From NCBI RefSeq assembly GCF_002242805.1, contig NZ_MCGQ01000031.1:62001-126000 (forward strand): a stretch of 64,000 bases of DNA. Reading direction: 5' to 3'. Shown piece by piece: positions 36,722 to 45,365 of this stretch. Under the pieces are notes generated by a model, which searched no databases, was not told the origin of the DNA, and saw only the letters and a program-made list of their open reading frames with translations. Source of the DNA: Streptomyces diastatochromogenes. GTDB lineage: Bacteria > Actinomycetota > Actinomycetes > Streptomycetales > Streptomycetaceae. Numbering within the stretch: the first letter of the stretch is position 1; each line of letters opens with the position of its first letter. The translations under genes and the position numbers were made by a program.

Positions 36722-37405
36722 TCAGGCGAATGCCGGTGAGCACGGCGGTCCACGCCGTCCCAGGGAGTGCACGAGGAGCCGGTCGCGGGCGGCGACCGGA
36801 CGCGGGGCCGGGCGCGGCAGCCGGCGCGCCGGGGAGAGCCGTACGGCGACCGCGGCCACCGCCAGCAGCAGCGGCCGGAAGGTCGTGGCCGCGACCGCGC
36901 GCAGCAGTTGGGTCAGGGCCCGCTCGCCCCGCCGCAGCCAGGCGGCGGCGAGCAGTCCCACGCCGATGTGCGCGGCGAGCAGCAGCCAGGAGGCGGCCGG
37001 GCTGGCGTGCGCGAGCAGTGCCCCGGAGCCGCGGTCCGAGGCGCCGGTCACCTGGGCCAGCGGGGTGCCCACGCTGCCCTGGCACAGCACGTCCAGGCCG
37101 AGGGCGCGCAGCGGTCCGGCCACCGGGCCGCCCGCCCTGCCGTAACAGGCGTGCTGGCCGGTGGTGAACACGGTGTCCGCGGCCAGCTCCAGCGGGATCA
37201 GCAGGGCCGCGATCCGGCCGAAGCCGCGCTCGCGGCCCGCCAGCGCGTACGCGGTCAGGAACACGCCGCCGGCGACCGCGGCCACGGTCGCCACCGGCAG
37301 CGGGGCCCTGGACAGCAGGACGTGCGACGCGGTGCTGAGCGTCACGACCACGGCCGTGAACAGCGCCGCGCGCGCGGCTCTGAGCTGGGTCCCGGATATG
37401 TCCAT
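36722..37405 (-). CDS. Unassigned integral membrane protein
   Basis: 227 residues from ATG 37405 (GTG at 37426 is in frame). I recognise no family. It is hydrophobic, with about five membrane segments (near 12-30, 36-56, 62-82, 122-150 and 160-185), and a loop between the third and fourth carrying two Cys (QHACYGRAGG and LDVLCQGSVG) and a His. The C-terminal 40 residues are Arg/Pro-rich. It lies 66 bases upstream of the DsbA-like gene on the same strand, so its loop cysteines may be that protein's substrate or electron partner; this is inference. Confidence 0.7.
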   Translation of the reverse strand: MDISGTQLRAARAALFTAVVVTLSTASHVLLSRAPLPVATVAAVAGGVFLTAYALAGRERGFGRIAALLIPLELAADTVFTTGQHACYGRAGGPVAGPLRALGLDVLCQGSVGTPLAQVTGASDRGSGALLAHASPAASWLLLAAHIGVGLLAAAWLRRGERALTQLLRAVAATTFRPLLLAVAAVAVRLSPARRLPRPAPRPVAARDRLLVHSLGRRGPPCSPAFA

Positions 37406-37472
37406 AGCGAGAGCAGAGTCTGTCACGTACGCGAGTAAGAGACCCCTAAAGGGTGCCTGTGAGTGTGCGAAG

Positions 37473-38798
37473 TTACAGCCCAGGAATCCGGCCGTTGCGG
37501 AACAGGTCGACGAAGATCTGGTGGTCGGCACGCGCGCGTGCGCCGTAGCCGTGCGCGAAGTCCACCAGCAGGGGGGCGAAGCCCTCCTCGTCGGACGCGA
37601 GCGCCGCGTCGATGGCCCGCTCGGTGGAGAACGGCACCAGCGACTCGCCGGAGGTGTCGTCCGCCGCCGCGTGCATCGTGGCCGTGGCCCGGCCGAGGTC
37701 GGCGACGACGGCCGCGATCTCCTCCGGGTCGTCGATGTCGCCCCAGTCCAGGTCGACCGCGTACGGCGAGACCTCGGCGACCAGCTGGCCAGCGCCGTCC
37801 AGCTCGGTCCAGCCCAGCCACGGGTCGGCGTGCGCCTGCAGGGCGCGCTGGGAGATCACCGTGCGGTGGCCCTCGTGCTGGAAGTACCCCGCGATCGCCG
37901 GGTCCGTGATGTGCCGGGAGACGGCCGGGGTCTGGGCCTGCTTGATGTAGATCACGACATCGTTCTCCAGGGCGTCGCTGTGGCCCTCCAGGAGGATGTT
38001 GTACGACGGCAGGCCCGCCGAGCCGATGCCGATGCCGCGGCGGCCCACGACGTCCTTCACCCGGTACGAGTCCGGGCGGGCCAGGGAGGAGTCCGGCAGG
38101 GTCTCCAGGTAGCCGTCGAAGGCGGCCAGCACCTTGTAGCGGGTGGCGGCGTCCAGCTCGATGGAGCCGCCGCCCGGGGCGAAGCGGCGCTCGAAGTCGC
38201 GGATCTCGGTCATCGAGTCCAGCAGCTCGAAACGGGTCAGCGAGCGGGCGTCACGCAGCGCGTCCAGCAGTGGACCCTGCGCGGTGTCCAGCGTGAACGG
38301 CGGTACCTCGTCGCTCTTGGCGCCGGTGGCCAGGGCGTGGATGCGCTCGCGGTAGGCGGCCGCGTAGATCGTCACCAGCTCGGTGATCTGCTCGTCGCTG
38401 AGCGCCTTCGCGTACCCGATGAGCGCGATGGAGGCCGAGAACCGCTTGAGGTCCCAGGTGAAGGGGCCGACATAGGCCTCGTCGAAGTCGTTGACGTTGA
38501 AGACCAGGCGGCCGTTGGAGTCCATGTAGGTGCCGAAGTTCTCGGCGTGCAGGTCGCCGTGGATCCACACGCGCGAGGTGCGGTCGTCCAGGTACGGGCC
38601 GCCGCGCTTCTCGGCGTCGAGGTCGCGGTAGAAGAGGGCCGCCGTGCCCCGGTAGAAGGCGAACGCCGAGGCCGCCATCTTCCGGAACTTCACCCGGAAC
38701 GCGGCCGGGTCGGCGGCCAGGAGCCGGCCGAAGGCGGTGTCGAAGACGGCGAGGATCTCCTCGCCGCGCTGCTCGTCGTTGAGCTGGGGGACCGACAT
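37473..38798 (-). CDS. DUF2252 family protein
   Basis: 441 residues from ATG 38798, AGGAGG eleven bases upstream. DUF2252 proteins have a phosphotransferase-like fold. Here the Brenner-type motif is H80-G-D82-L-H-A-E-N87 and the metal motif is N-D-F-D106 in VNDFDEAYVGPFTWDLKR. These suggest a kinase, but no substrate is known for the family. GSAGLPSYNILLEG and HEGHRTVISQRALQAHAD are other conserved stretches. It is transcribed away from dnaE; 169 bases separate the two starts. Confidence 0.88.
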   Translation of the reverse strand: MSVPQLNDEQRGEEILAVFDTAFGRLLAADPAAFRVKFRKMAASAFAFYRGTAALFYRDLDAEKRGGPYLDDRTSRVWIHGDLHAENFGTYMDSNGRLVFNVNDFDEAYVGPFTWDLKRFSASIALIGYAKALSDEQITELVTIYAAAYRERIHALATGAKSDEVPPFTLDTAQGPLLDALRDARSLTRFELLDSMTEIRDFERRFAPGGGSIELDAATRYKVLAAFDGYLETLPDSSLARPDSYRVKDVVGRRGIGIGSAGLPSYNILLEGHSDALENDVVIYIKQAQTPAVSRHITDPAIAGYFQHEGHRTVISQRALQAHADPWLGWTELDGAGQLVAEVSPYAVDLDWGDIDDPEEIAAVVADLGRATATMHAAADDTSGESLVPFSTERAIDAALASDEEGFAPLLVDFAHGYGARARADHQIFVDLFRNGRIPGL

Positions 38799-38967
38799 CG
38801 CGGGGTGCCTCCTGGTGCAGTGCCTGTACGACAGCGTTTCTGCCGTCTCCAACGCACGAAGGTACGTGGGAGTGCCCGTCGGGTGTCAGTCCCGAGGCAT
38901 AGACTTCGACGCTGACCCCAGAACTGTCCGCCACCCGTCGCCGAGTGTTTCCCCTGGAGGCCTCACC

Positions 38968-41900
38968 GTGTCCAAGCCGCCCTTCACGCACCTGCACGTC
39001 CACACCCAGTACTCGCTGCTGGACGGTGCCGCGCGGCTCAAGGACATGTTCAACGCCTGCAACGAGATGGGCATGACGCACATCGCCATGTCCGACCACG
39101 GCAACCTCCACGGCGCGTACGACTTCTTCCACACCGCGAAGAAAGCCGGAATCACCCCGATCATCGGGATCGAGGCGTATGTCGCCCCCGAGTCCCGGCG
39201 CAACAAGCGCAAGATCCAGTGGGGCCAGCCGCACCAGAAGCGCGACGACGTCTCCGGTTCCGGTGGTTACACCCACAAGACGATGTGGGCCGTGAACAGC
39301 ACGGGCCTGCACAACCTCTTCCGGCTCTCCTCCGACGCCTACGCCGAGGGCTGGCTGCAGAAGTGGCCCCGGATGGACAAGGAGACCATCGCCCAGTGGT
39401 CCGAGGGGATCGTCGCCTCCACCGGCTGCCCCTCCGGCGAGCTCCAGACCCGGCTGCGCCTCGGCCAGTACGACGAGGCCCTCAAGGCCGCCGCCGACTA
39501 CCAGGACATCTTCGGCAAGGACCGCTACTTCCTGGAGCTGATGGACCACGGCATCGAGATCGAGCACCGGGTCCGCGACGGCCTCCTGGAGATCGGCAAG
39601 AAGCTCGGCATCCCCCCGCTGGTCACCAACGACTCGCACTACACGTACGCGCACGAGGCGACCGCCCACGACGCCCTGCTCTGCATCCAGACCGGCAAGA
39701 ACCTCTCCGACCCGGACCGCTTCAAGTTCGACGGCACCGGCTACTACCTGAAGTCCACGGACGAGATGTACGCCATCGACTCCTCGGACGCCTGGCAGGA
39801 GGGCTGCGCCAACACGCTCCTCGTCGCCGAGATGGTGGACACCACCGGCATGTTCGAGGCGAAGAACCTCATGCCGAAGTTCGACATCCCCGAGGGCTAC
39901 ACCGAGGTCACCTGGTTCCGCGAGGAGACCATGCGCGGCATGAACCGCCGCTTCCCGGGCGGCATCCCGGACGACCGTATGAAGCAGGTCGAGTACGAGA
40001 TGGACACCATCATCTCGATGGGGTTCCCGGGCTACTTCCTCGTGGTCGCCGACTTCATCATGTGGGCCAAGAGCCAGGGCATCGCGGTCGGTCCGGGTCG
40101 TGGCTCCGCGGCCGGTTCGATCGTGGCGTACGCCATGGGCATCACCGACCTCGACCCGATCCCGCACGGCCTGATCTTCGAGCGGTTCCTCAACCCCGAG
40201 CGCATCTCGATGCCCGATGTCGACATCGACTTCGACGAGCGTCGGCGCGTCGAGGTGATCAGGTACGTGACCGAGAAGTACGGCGCCGACAAGGTCGCCA
40301 TGATCGGCACCTACGGCAAGATCAAGGCCAAGAACGCGATCAAGGACTCCGCGCGCGTGCTGGGCTACCCGTACGCCATGGGCGACCGCCTCACCAAGGC
40401 GATGCCCGCCGACGTCCTCGGCAAGGGCATCGACCTCGACGGCATCACCAACCCCTCGCACCCGCGCTACAACGAGGCCGGCGAGATCCGCGGGATGTAC
40501 GAGAACGAGCCGGACGTCAAGAAGGTCATCGACACCGCGAAGGGCGTCGAGGGCCTGGTGCGGCAGATGGGTGTGCACGCCGCCGGCGTGATCATGTCCA
40601 GCGAGCCCATCGTCGACCACGCCCCGATCTGGGTGCGCCACACGGACGGCGTGACCATCACGCAGTGGGACTATCCGCAGTGCGAGTCGCTCGGCCTGCT
40701 GAAGATGGACTTCCTCGGCCTGCGCAACCTGACGATCATGGACGACGCCGTCAAGATGGTGAAGTCCAACAAGGGCATCGACCTCGACCTGCTGGCCCTG
40801 CCGCTCGACGATCCGAAGACCTTCGAACTCCTCCAGCGCGGCGACACCCTGGGCGTCTTCCAGTTCGACGGCGGCCCCATGCGCTCGCTGCTGCGCCTGA
40901 TGAAGCCCGACAACTTCGAAGACATCTCCGCCGTCTCCGCGCTCTACCGTCCGGGCCCGATGGGCATGGACTCACACACCAACTACGCCCTGCGTAAGAA
41001 CAAGCTCCAGGAGATCACCCCGATCCACAAGGAGCTGGAGGAGCCCCTGGAAGAGGTCCTGGCCGTCACCTACGGCCTGATCGTCTACCAGGAGCAGGTG
41101 CAGAAGGCCGCCCAGATCATCGCCGGGTACTCGCTCGGCGAGGCCGACATCCTCCGCCGAGTCATGGGTAAGAAGAAGCCCGACGAACTGGCGAAGAACT
41201 TCACCATCTTCCAAGCCGGTGCCCAGAAGAACGGCTACAGCGACGAGGCGATCCAGGCCCTGTGGGACGTGCTGGTCCCCTTCGCCGGATACGCGTTCAA
41301 CAAGGCGCACTCCGCCGCGTACGGCCTGGTCTCGTACTGGACCGCCTACCTCAAGGCGAACCACCCCGCCGAGTACATGGCCGGACTGCTGACCTCCGTC
41401 AAGGACGACAAGGACAAGTCCGCCGTCTATCTGAACGAGTGCCGCCGCATGGGCATCAAGGTGCTCCCGCCCAACGTCAACGAGTCGGTGCACAACTTCG
41501 CCGCCCAGGGCGACGACGTGATCCTCTTCGGCCTCGAAGCCGTTCGTAACGTCGGTACGAACGTGGTGGAGTCGATCATCAGGAGCCGCAAGGCCAAGGG
41601 CAAGTACGCCTCCTTCCCCGACTACCTCGACAAGGTCGAGGCGGTCGCCTGCAACAAGCGCACCACGGAGTCGCTGATCAAGGCCGGCGCCTTCGACACC
41701 ATGGGCCACACCCGCAAGGGGCTCACGGCCCAGTACGAGCCGATGATCGACAACGTGGTCGCGGTCAAGCGCAAGGAGGCCGAGGGACAGTTCGACCTCT
41801 TCGGCGGCATGGGCGAGGAGGACTCCAGCGAGCCCGGCTTCGGACTGGACGTGGAGTTCACCACCGAGGAGTGGGACAAGACCTATCTCCTCGCCCAGGA

Positions 41901-42507
41901 GCGGGAGATGCTCGGTCTGTACGTCTCCGACCACCCGCTCTTCGGTCTGGAGCATGTGCTGTCCGACAAGGCCGACGCGGGCATCGCCCAGCTCACCGGA
42001 GGCGAGCACGCGGACGGCGCGGTGGTCACCATCGGCGGCATCATCTCGGGGCTGCAGCGCAAGATGACCAAGCAGGGCAACGCCTGGGCGATCGCCACGG
42101 TCGAGGACCTCGCCGGTTCCATCGAGTGCATGTTCTTCCCGGCGACGTACCAGCTCGTGTCGACCCAACTCGTCGAGGACGCGGTCGTGTTCGTCAAGGG
42201 CCGGCTCGACAAGCGCGAGGACGTGCCGCGGCTGGTCGCGATGGAGCTCCAGGTGCCCGACCTGTCGAACGCGGGCACCAACGCGCCGGTGATCCTCACC
42301 ATCCCGGCGGTCAAGGTCACCCCGCCGATGGTCAGCCGCCTCGGCGAGATCCTCAGCCACCACAAGGGCGAGAGCGAGGTCCGGATCAAGCTCCAGGGGC
42401 CGCGGAAGACGACGGTGCTGCGCCTGGACCGGCACCGCGTGAAGCCGGACCCGGCGCTCTTCGGAGACCTGAAGGTGCTGCTCGGCCCGTCCTGCCTGGC
42501 GGGCTGA
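38968..42507 (+). CDS. dnaE: DNA polymerase III alpha subunit, replicative
   Basis: 1179 residues from GTG 38968, GGAGG seven bases upstream. Order: PHP domain (H10-V-H12 in THLHVHTQYSLLDG, 1-280), palm and fingers with catalytic D417-V-D419 in MPDVDIDFDERRR and the VGPGRGSAAGSIVAYAMGI motif, thumb, helix-hairpin-helix (YASFPDYLDKVEAVACNKRT, about 880) and an OB fold (VVTIGGIISGLQRKMTKQGN, about 1010-1090). The PHP metal ligands look intact, so proofreading by this domain, as in mycobacterial DnaE1, is possible. Length equals that of the streptomycete replicative enzyme. Confidence 0.97.
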   Translation: MSKPPFTHLHVHTQYSLLDGAARLKDMFNACNEMGMTHIAMSDHGNLHGAYDFFHTAKKAGITPIIGIEAYVAPESRRNKRKIQWGQPHQKRDDVSGSGGYTHKTMWAVNSTGLHNLFRLSSDAYAEGWLQKWPRMDKETIAQWSEGIVASTGCPSGELQTRLRLGQYDEALKAAADYQDIFGKDRYFLELMDHGIEIEHRVRDGLLEIGKKLGIPPLVTNDSHYTYAHEATAHDALLCIQTGKNLSDPDRFKFDGTGYYLKSTDEMYAIDSSDAWQEGCANTLLVAEMVDTTGMFEAKNLMPKFDIPEGYTEVTWFREETMRGMNRRFPGGIPDDRMKQVEYEMDTIISMGFPGYFLVVADFIMWAKSQGIAVGPGRGSAAGSIVAYAMGITDLDPIPHGLIFERFLNPERISMPDVDIDFDERRRVEVIRYVTEKYGADKVAMIGTYGKIKAKNAIKDSARVLGYPYAMGDRLTKAMPADVLGKGIDLDGITNPSHPRYNEAGEIRGMYENEPDVKKVIDTAKGVEGLVRQMGVHAAGVIMSSEPIVDHAPIWVRHTDGVTITQWDYPQCESLGLLKMDFLGLRNLTIMDDAVKMVKSNKGIDLDLLALPLDDPKTFELLQRGDTLGVFQFDGGPMRSLLRLMKPDNFEDISAVSALYRPGPMGMDSHTNYALRKNKLQEITPIHKELEEPLEEVLAVTYGLIVYQEQVQKAAQIIAGYSLGEADILRRVMGKKKPDELAKNFTIFQAGAQKNGYSDEAIQALWDVLVPFAGYAFNKAHSAAYGLVSYWTAYLKANHPAEYMAGLLTSVKDDKDKSAVYLNECRRMGIKVLPPNVNESVHNFAAQGDDVILFGLEAVRNVGTNVVESIIRSRKAKGKYASFPDYLDKVEAVACNKRTTESLIKAGAFDTMGHTRKGLTAQYEPMIDNVVAVKRKEAEGQFDLFGGMGEEDSSEPGFGLDVEFTTEEWDKTYLLAQEREMLGLYVSDHPLFGLEHVLSDKADAGIAQLTGGEHADGAVVTIGGIISGLQRKMTKQGNAWAIATVEDLAGSIECMFFPATYQLVSTQLVEDAVVFVKGRLDKREDVPRLVAMELQVPDLSNAGTNAPVILTIPAVKVTPPMVSRLGEILSHHKGESEVRIKLQGPRKTTVLRLDRHRVKPDPALFGDLKVLLGPSCLAG

Positions 42508-42519
42508 GCGGATGCAGCG

Positions 42520-42554
42520 GGAAGGGGCGCACCCTCAACGGGTACGCCCCTTCC
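42520..42554. terminator. Bidirectional terminator between dnaE and a small gene
   Basis: GGAAGGGGCG (42520-42529) pairs exactly with CGCCCCTTCC (42545-42554); ACCC/GGGT forms an inner helix around a TCAAC loop. It sits between two convergent genes, 13 bases past dnaE and 24 bases past the small minus-strand gene. Confidence 0.75.
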
Positions 42555-42578
42555 GTGTGCCTGGGCTTCAACTGCCCT

Positions 42579-42752
42579 TTAGTTGTGGCCGAAGCTCTTC
42601 TGCTTCTTACGAGCGACATCCGAGGGGCTGCCCGGGACGTGCGCCGGAGACTCGTGCGCCTCCGTGGACGACCGCTGTGCGTGCTCGTGAGCCTGCTCGG
42701 CCTGCGGCGCGCGGTTCTGCGAGCCACCCTTGCGGTTCTTGTTCTTGGCCAT
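42579..42752 (-). CDS. Small hydrophilic protein, 57 residues
   Basis: A 57-residue reading frame from ATG 42752 to TAA 42579, with AGGAGG about ten bases upstream. The protein begins MAKNKNRKGGSQNRAPQAEQ and ends DVARKKQKSFGHN. It is rich in Gln, Lys, Ser, His and Asn, has no membrane segment and looks disordered. Many streptomycetes carry short proteins with the same basic start and a KKxKxFGHN-like end, from memory; no function is known. Convergent to dnaE, with a shared terminator. Its TAA stop and good ribosome site support it as a real gene. Confidence 0.75.
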   Translation of the reverse strand: MAKNKNRKGGSQNRAPQAEQAHEHAQRSSTEAHESPAHVPGSPSDVARKKQKSFGHN

Positions 42753-42812
42753 GGTGATCTGCCTCCTGTGGGGGATCTAGGGGCCAGGGCCGCGACCAGA
42801 TTCACATAAGCT

Positions 42813-42829
42813 GACATCACGCGCATGTC
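42813..42829. repeat. Short inverted repeat in a divergent promoter region
   Basis: GACAT (42813-42817) and ATGTC (42825-42829) with a 7-base spacer, followed by the AT-rich GGATAATTACC. It lies between the starts of the small gene (42752) and the NYN gene (42979), so it could be an operator. The arms are short. Confidence 0.25.
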
Positions 42830-42978
42830 GGATAATTACCGTGTGTGACAGGCTTGGTGGACGAGCGGGACGCGCAAACGCCACGCCGAAGATCCAGTTC
42901 CGGCCGTTAACCCCCGCGTGGTCGGGCAGACTCGAAGGAAGTCCGAAGCAAAAGCCTCCAGGGAAGAGGGTGAGTCGC

Positions 42979-44196
42979 GTGGACCGTTGCATCGTCCTGG
43001 TGGACGCCGGGTATCTGCTGGGAGCCGCCGCCAGCCTCCTCGCCGGTGAGCCCTCGCGGTCCCGGATCACCGTCGACCACGCCGCGCTGATCCAGGCATT
43101 GCGCGAACGCGCCGAGTCGGAGACCGAGCGCCCGCTGCTGCGCATCTACTGGTTCGACGGCGCCCCCGACCGGGTCCCCCAGCCGGAGCACCGCCGGCTG
43201 CGTGTGATGCCCCGGGTCACCGTCCGGCTGGGCGCCCTCACCCGCAGTGACGGACGCTGGGCCCAGAAGGGCGTGGACGCCGCCATGCACGCCGAGCTGA
43301 CCGAGCTGGCCCGCAACCGCGCCTGCTCCGACGTCGTCCTGGTCACCGGCGACGGTGACCTGCTGCCCGGCATGATGGCCGCCAAGGAGCACGGCGTCGC
43401 CGTCCACCTGTGGGCCGTGCAGGCCGCCGACGGGGACTACAACCAGTCCGAGGACCTGGTCGCCGAGGCCGACGAGCGGCGCGTACTGGACCGGGCCTGG
43501 ATCACCCAGGCGGTCCGCGCCAAGGAGCTGACCGGCGTCTGCGCACCGTCGCCCGCGCCCCGCCCCGAGATCGCCGCCATCCTCTCCGCGCCGCTGCCCG
43601 AGTCCGCGCTCGGCACGGCCGCCGAGAGCCCGGCCGAGGAGGGTGCACACGCGCCGGCCGCCGCGTCCGAGAACGGAGCGCAGGAGCGGGTGCCCGCCCC
43701 CAAGGGCGTACCCACCCCCAAGGACCTCGCCGCGCTGCGCGCACCCGGCGTGCACGCCGTGCAGCATCCGACGACCGCGACCCTCAGGTGGTCCTCCGAC
43801 AAGGGCTGGGTGGACCGGCCGGGTGGGGTCTCCGAGCCGCCCGAGGTCGCCTCCATGCCGACGCTGGCCCAGCTCACCACCGCCGAGCAGCGGTGGGCCG
43901 ACCGGGAGGAGGACATCACCACGGTCGGCGGCGACCCGTACGAGGTGGGGCAGGTCTTCGCGCGCCGGTGGATGTCCCGGCTCGGCGACCAGAGCCATCT
44001 GCAGCGGCTGTCCACGATGTACCCGCGCATCCCGCACCGCATCGACGGCGAGCTGCTGCGCTACGCCGCCCGCTTCGGGCTGCTCGCCCACAAGGACGAC
44101 CAGATCGACGAGCACGACCGTTACGCCATCCGGGCGGGGTTCTGGCGGGAGGTCGACGTGCCGGCGGCGGCCGAACACGCCCCTGCCGGGGAATGA
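42979..44196 (+). CDS. NYN-domain (PIN-like nuclease fold) protein
   Basis: 405 residues from GTG 42979, nine bases after AGAGG; GTG 42970 would add three residues. The NYN/PIN fold acidic residues are visible: D9 in CIVLVDAGYLLG, KGVDAAMHAEL and VVLVTGDGDLLPGMM. A Pro/Ala-rich linker (about 185-250) leads to a C-terminal helical region, DPYEVGQVFARRW to RYAARFGLLA, that resembles a winged-helix RNA-binding module, although I cannot assign it. A role as ribonuclease in RNA processing or decay is inferred from the fold. Confidence 0.85.
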   Translation: MDRCIVLVDAGYLLGAAASLLAGEPSRSRITVDHAALIQALRERAESETERPLLRIYWFDGAPDRVPQPEHRRLRVMPRVTVRLGALTRSDGRWAQKGVDAAMHAELTELARNRACSDVVLVTGDGDLLPGMMAAKEHGVAVHLWAVQAADGDYNQSEDLVAEADERRVLDRAWITQAVRAKELTGVCAPSPAPRPEIAAILSAPLPESALGTAAESPAEEGAHAPAAASENGAQERVPAPKGVPTPKDLAALRAPGVHAVQHPTTATLRWSSDKGWVDRPGGVSEPPEVASMPTLAQLTTAEQRWADREEDITTVGGDPYEVGQVFARRWMSRLGDQSHLQRLSTMYPRIPHRIDGELLRYAARFGLLAHKDDQIDEHDRYAIRAGFWREVDVPAAAEHAPAGE

Positions 44197-44261
44197 CCGT
44201 TCTTTTCTTACCGGTCAAGTACAGAAGTGGCCCCAAAGGCGAGTAAAGGGGCCGGACCCCG

Positions 44262-44267
44262 TAGTCT
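44262..44267 (+). promoter_or_regulatory. -10 box of a leaderless ABC transporter message
   Basis: TAGTCT, eight bases before the GTG at 44276, with no ribosome site between. This spacing is the usual pattern of leaderless streptomycete genes. A clear -35 element is not seen. Confidence 0.45.
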
Positions 44268-44275
44268 CGTGCCTT

Positions 44276-45289
44276 GTGAGTACGCGCGCGGGACAGGCAC
44301 TTCGGCAGGACGAGGTCGTACGCGTGCGCGGGCTCAGCAAGACCTACCCGCCCGTGAAGGGGCGGCGCGGAACACCGGGTACACCCGAGGTGCGGGCCAC
44401 CGACGGCGTGGAACTGGACGTACGGCGCGGGGAGATCTTCGGGCTGCTCGGGCCGAACGGCGCCGGCAAGTCCACCCTCGTACGACAGCTCACCGGACTG
44501 CTGCGGCCGGACACCGGCAGCGTCGAGATCCTCGGCCACGACATCGTCCGGCACCCCGAGCGGGCCGCGCGGATTCTCGCCTACCTGGGGCAGGAGTCCT
44601 CCGCCCTGGACGAGCTGACCGTCGCCCTCGCCGCCGAGACCACCGGACGCCTGCGCGGCCTGGACGTACGGCAGGCGCGCGCCGAGCGGGACGCCGTACT
44701 CGACGAACTGGGGCTCACGCCGATCGCCGGGCGGGCGCTGAAGAAGCTGTCCGGCGGACAGCGGCGGCTCGCCTGCCTCGCCGCCGCCCTCGTCGGCCGG
44801 CGGCCGCTGCTCGTGCTGGACGAGCCGACCACCGGCATGGACCCCGTGGCCCGGCGCGCGGTGTGGGCGGCCGTGGACCGGCGGCGGGCCGAACACGGTG
44901 CGACCGTGCTGCTGGTCACCCACAACGTCATCGAGGCCGAGACCGTCCTCGACCGGGTCGCCGTCCTGGACGAGGGCCGGGTCATCGCCTGCGACACCCC
45001 GGCCGGGCTGAAGGAACAGGTCTCCGGCGAGGTGCGGGTGGAGCTGGTGTGGCGGGAGCGGGCACCGCTGGACGTGCCCGAGGTCGCCGTGCTGCGCGAA
45101 CGGGCCGTGGAGTCCGGCCGGCGCTGGACGCTCCGGCTCGCACCCGAGGAGGCCCGGGCCGTCGTCGCCACGGTGACCGGCGGGGCCGCCTTCGCCGCCC
45201 TGGACGACTTCACGCTCGCCACGCCCAGCCTGGAGGACGTGTACCTGGCGCTGGGCGGGGCGGCACGGCAGGGGCTGGTGAAGGCGTGA
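44276..45289 (+). CDS. ABC transporter ATP-binding protein
   Basis: 337 residues from GTG 44276. Walker A is GPNGAGKST (59-67, K65), the signature LSGGQ (158-162), Walker B LLVLDEPTTG, and switch histidine in LLVTHNVIEAE. After the NBD a C-terminal domain of about 90 residues (EVRVELVWRERAPLDVPEVA onward) follows, as in DrrA/CcmA-like drug and polysaccharide exporters. The permease starts 76 bases downstream, so the two make a half-transporter pair. The substrate is unknown. Confidence 0.93.
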   Translation: MSTRAGQALRQDEVVRVRGLSKTYPPVKGRRGTPGTPEVRATDGVELDVRRGEIFGLLGPNGAGKSTLVRQLTGLLRPDTGSVEILGHDIVRHPERAARILAYLGQESSALDELTVALAAETTGRLRGLDVRQARAERDAVLDELGLTPIAGRALKKLSGGQRRLACLAAALVGRRPLLVLDEPTTGMDPVARRAVWAAVDRRRAEHGATVLLVTHNVIEAETVLDRVAVLDEGRVIACDTPAGLKEQVSGEVRVELVWRERAPLDVPEVAVLRERAVESGRRWTLRLAPEEARAVVATVTGGAAFAALDDFTLATPSLEDVYLALGGAARQGLVKA

Positions 45290-45365
45290 GCGCGAGGATC
45301 GTCGTATCCGTATGGTCCCTGTGGGACGGCGGCGCGGCTGCCGTAGGGAAGAGGAGCAGCTCGTC

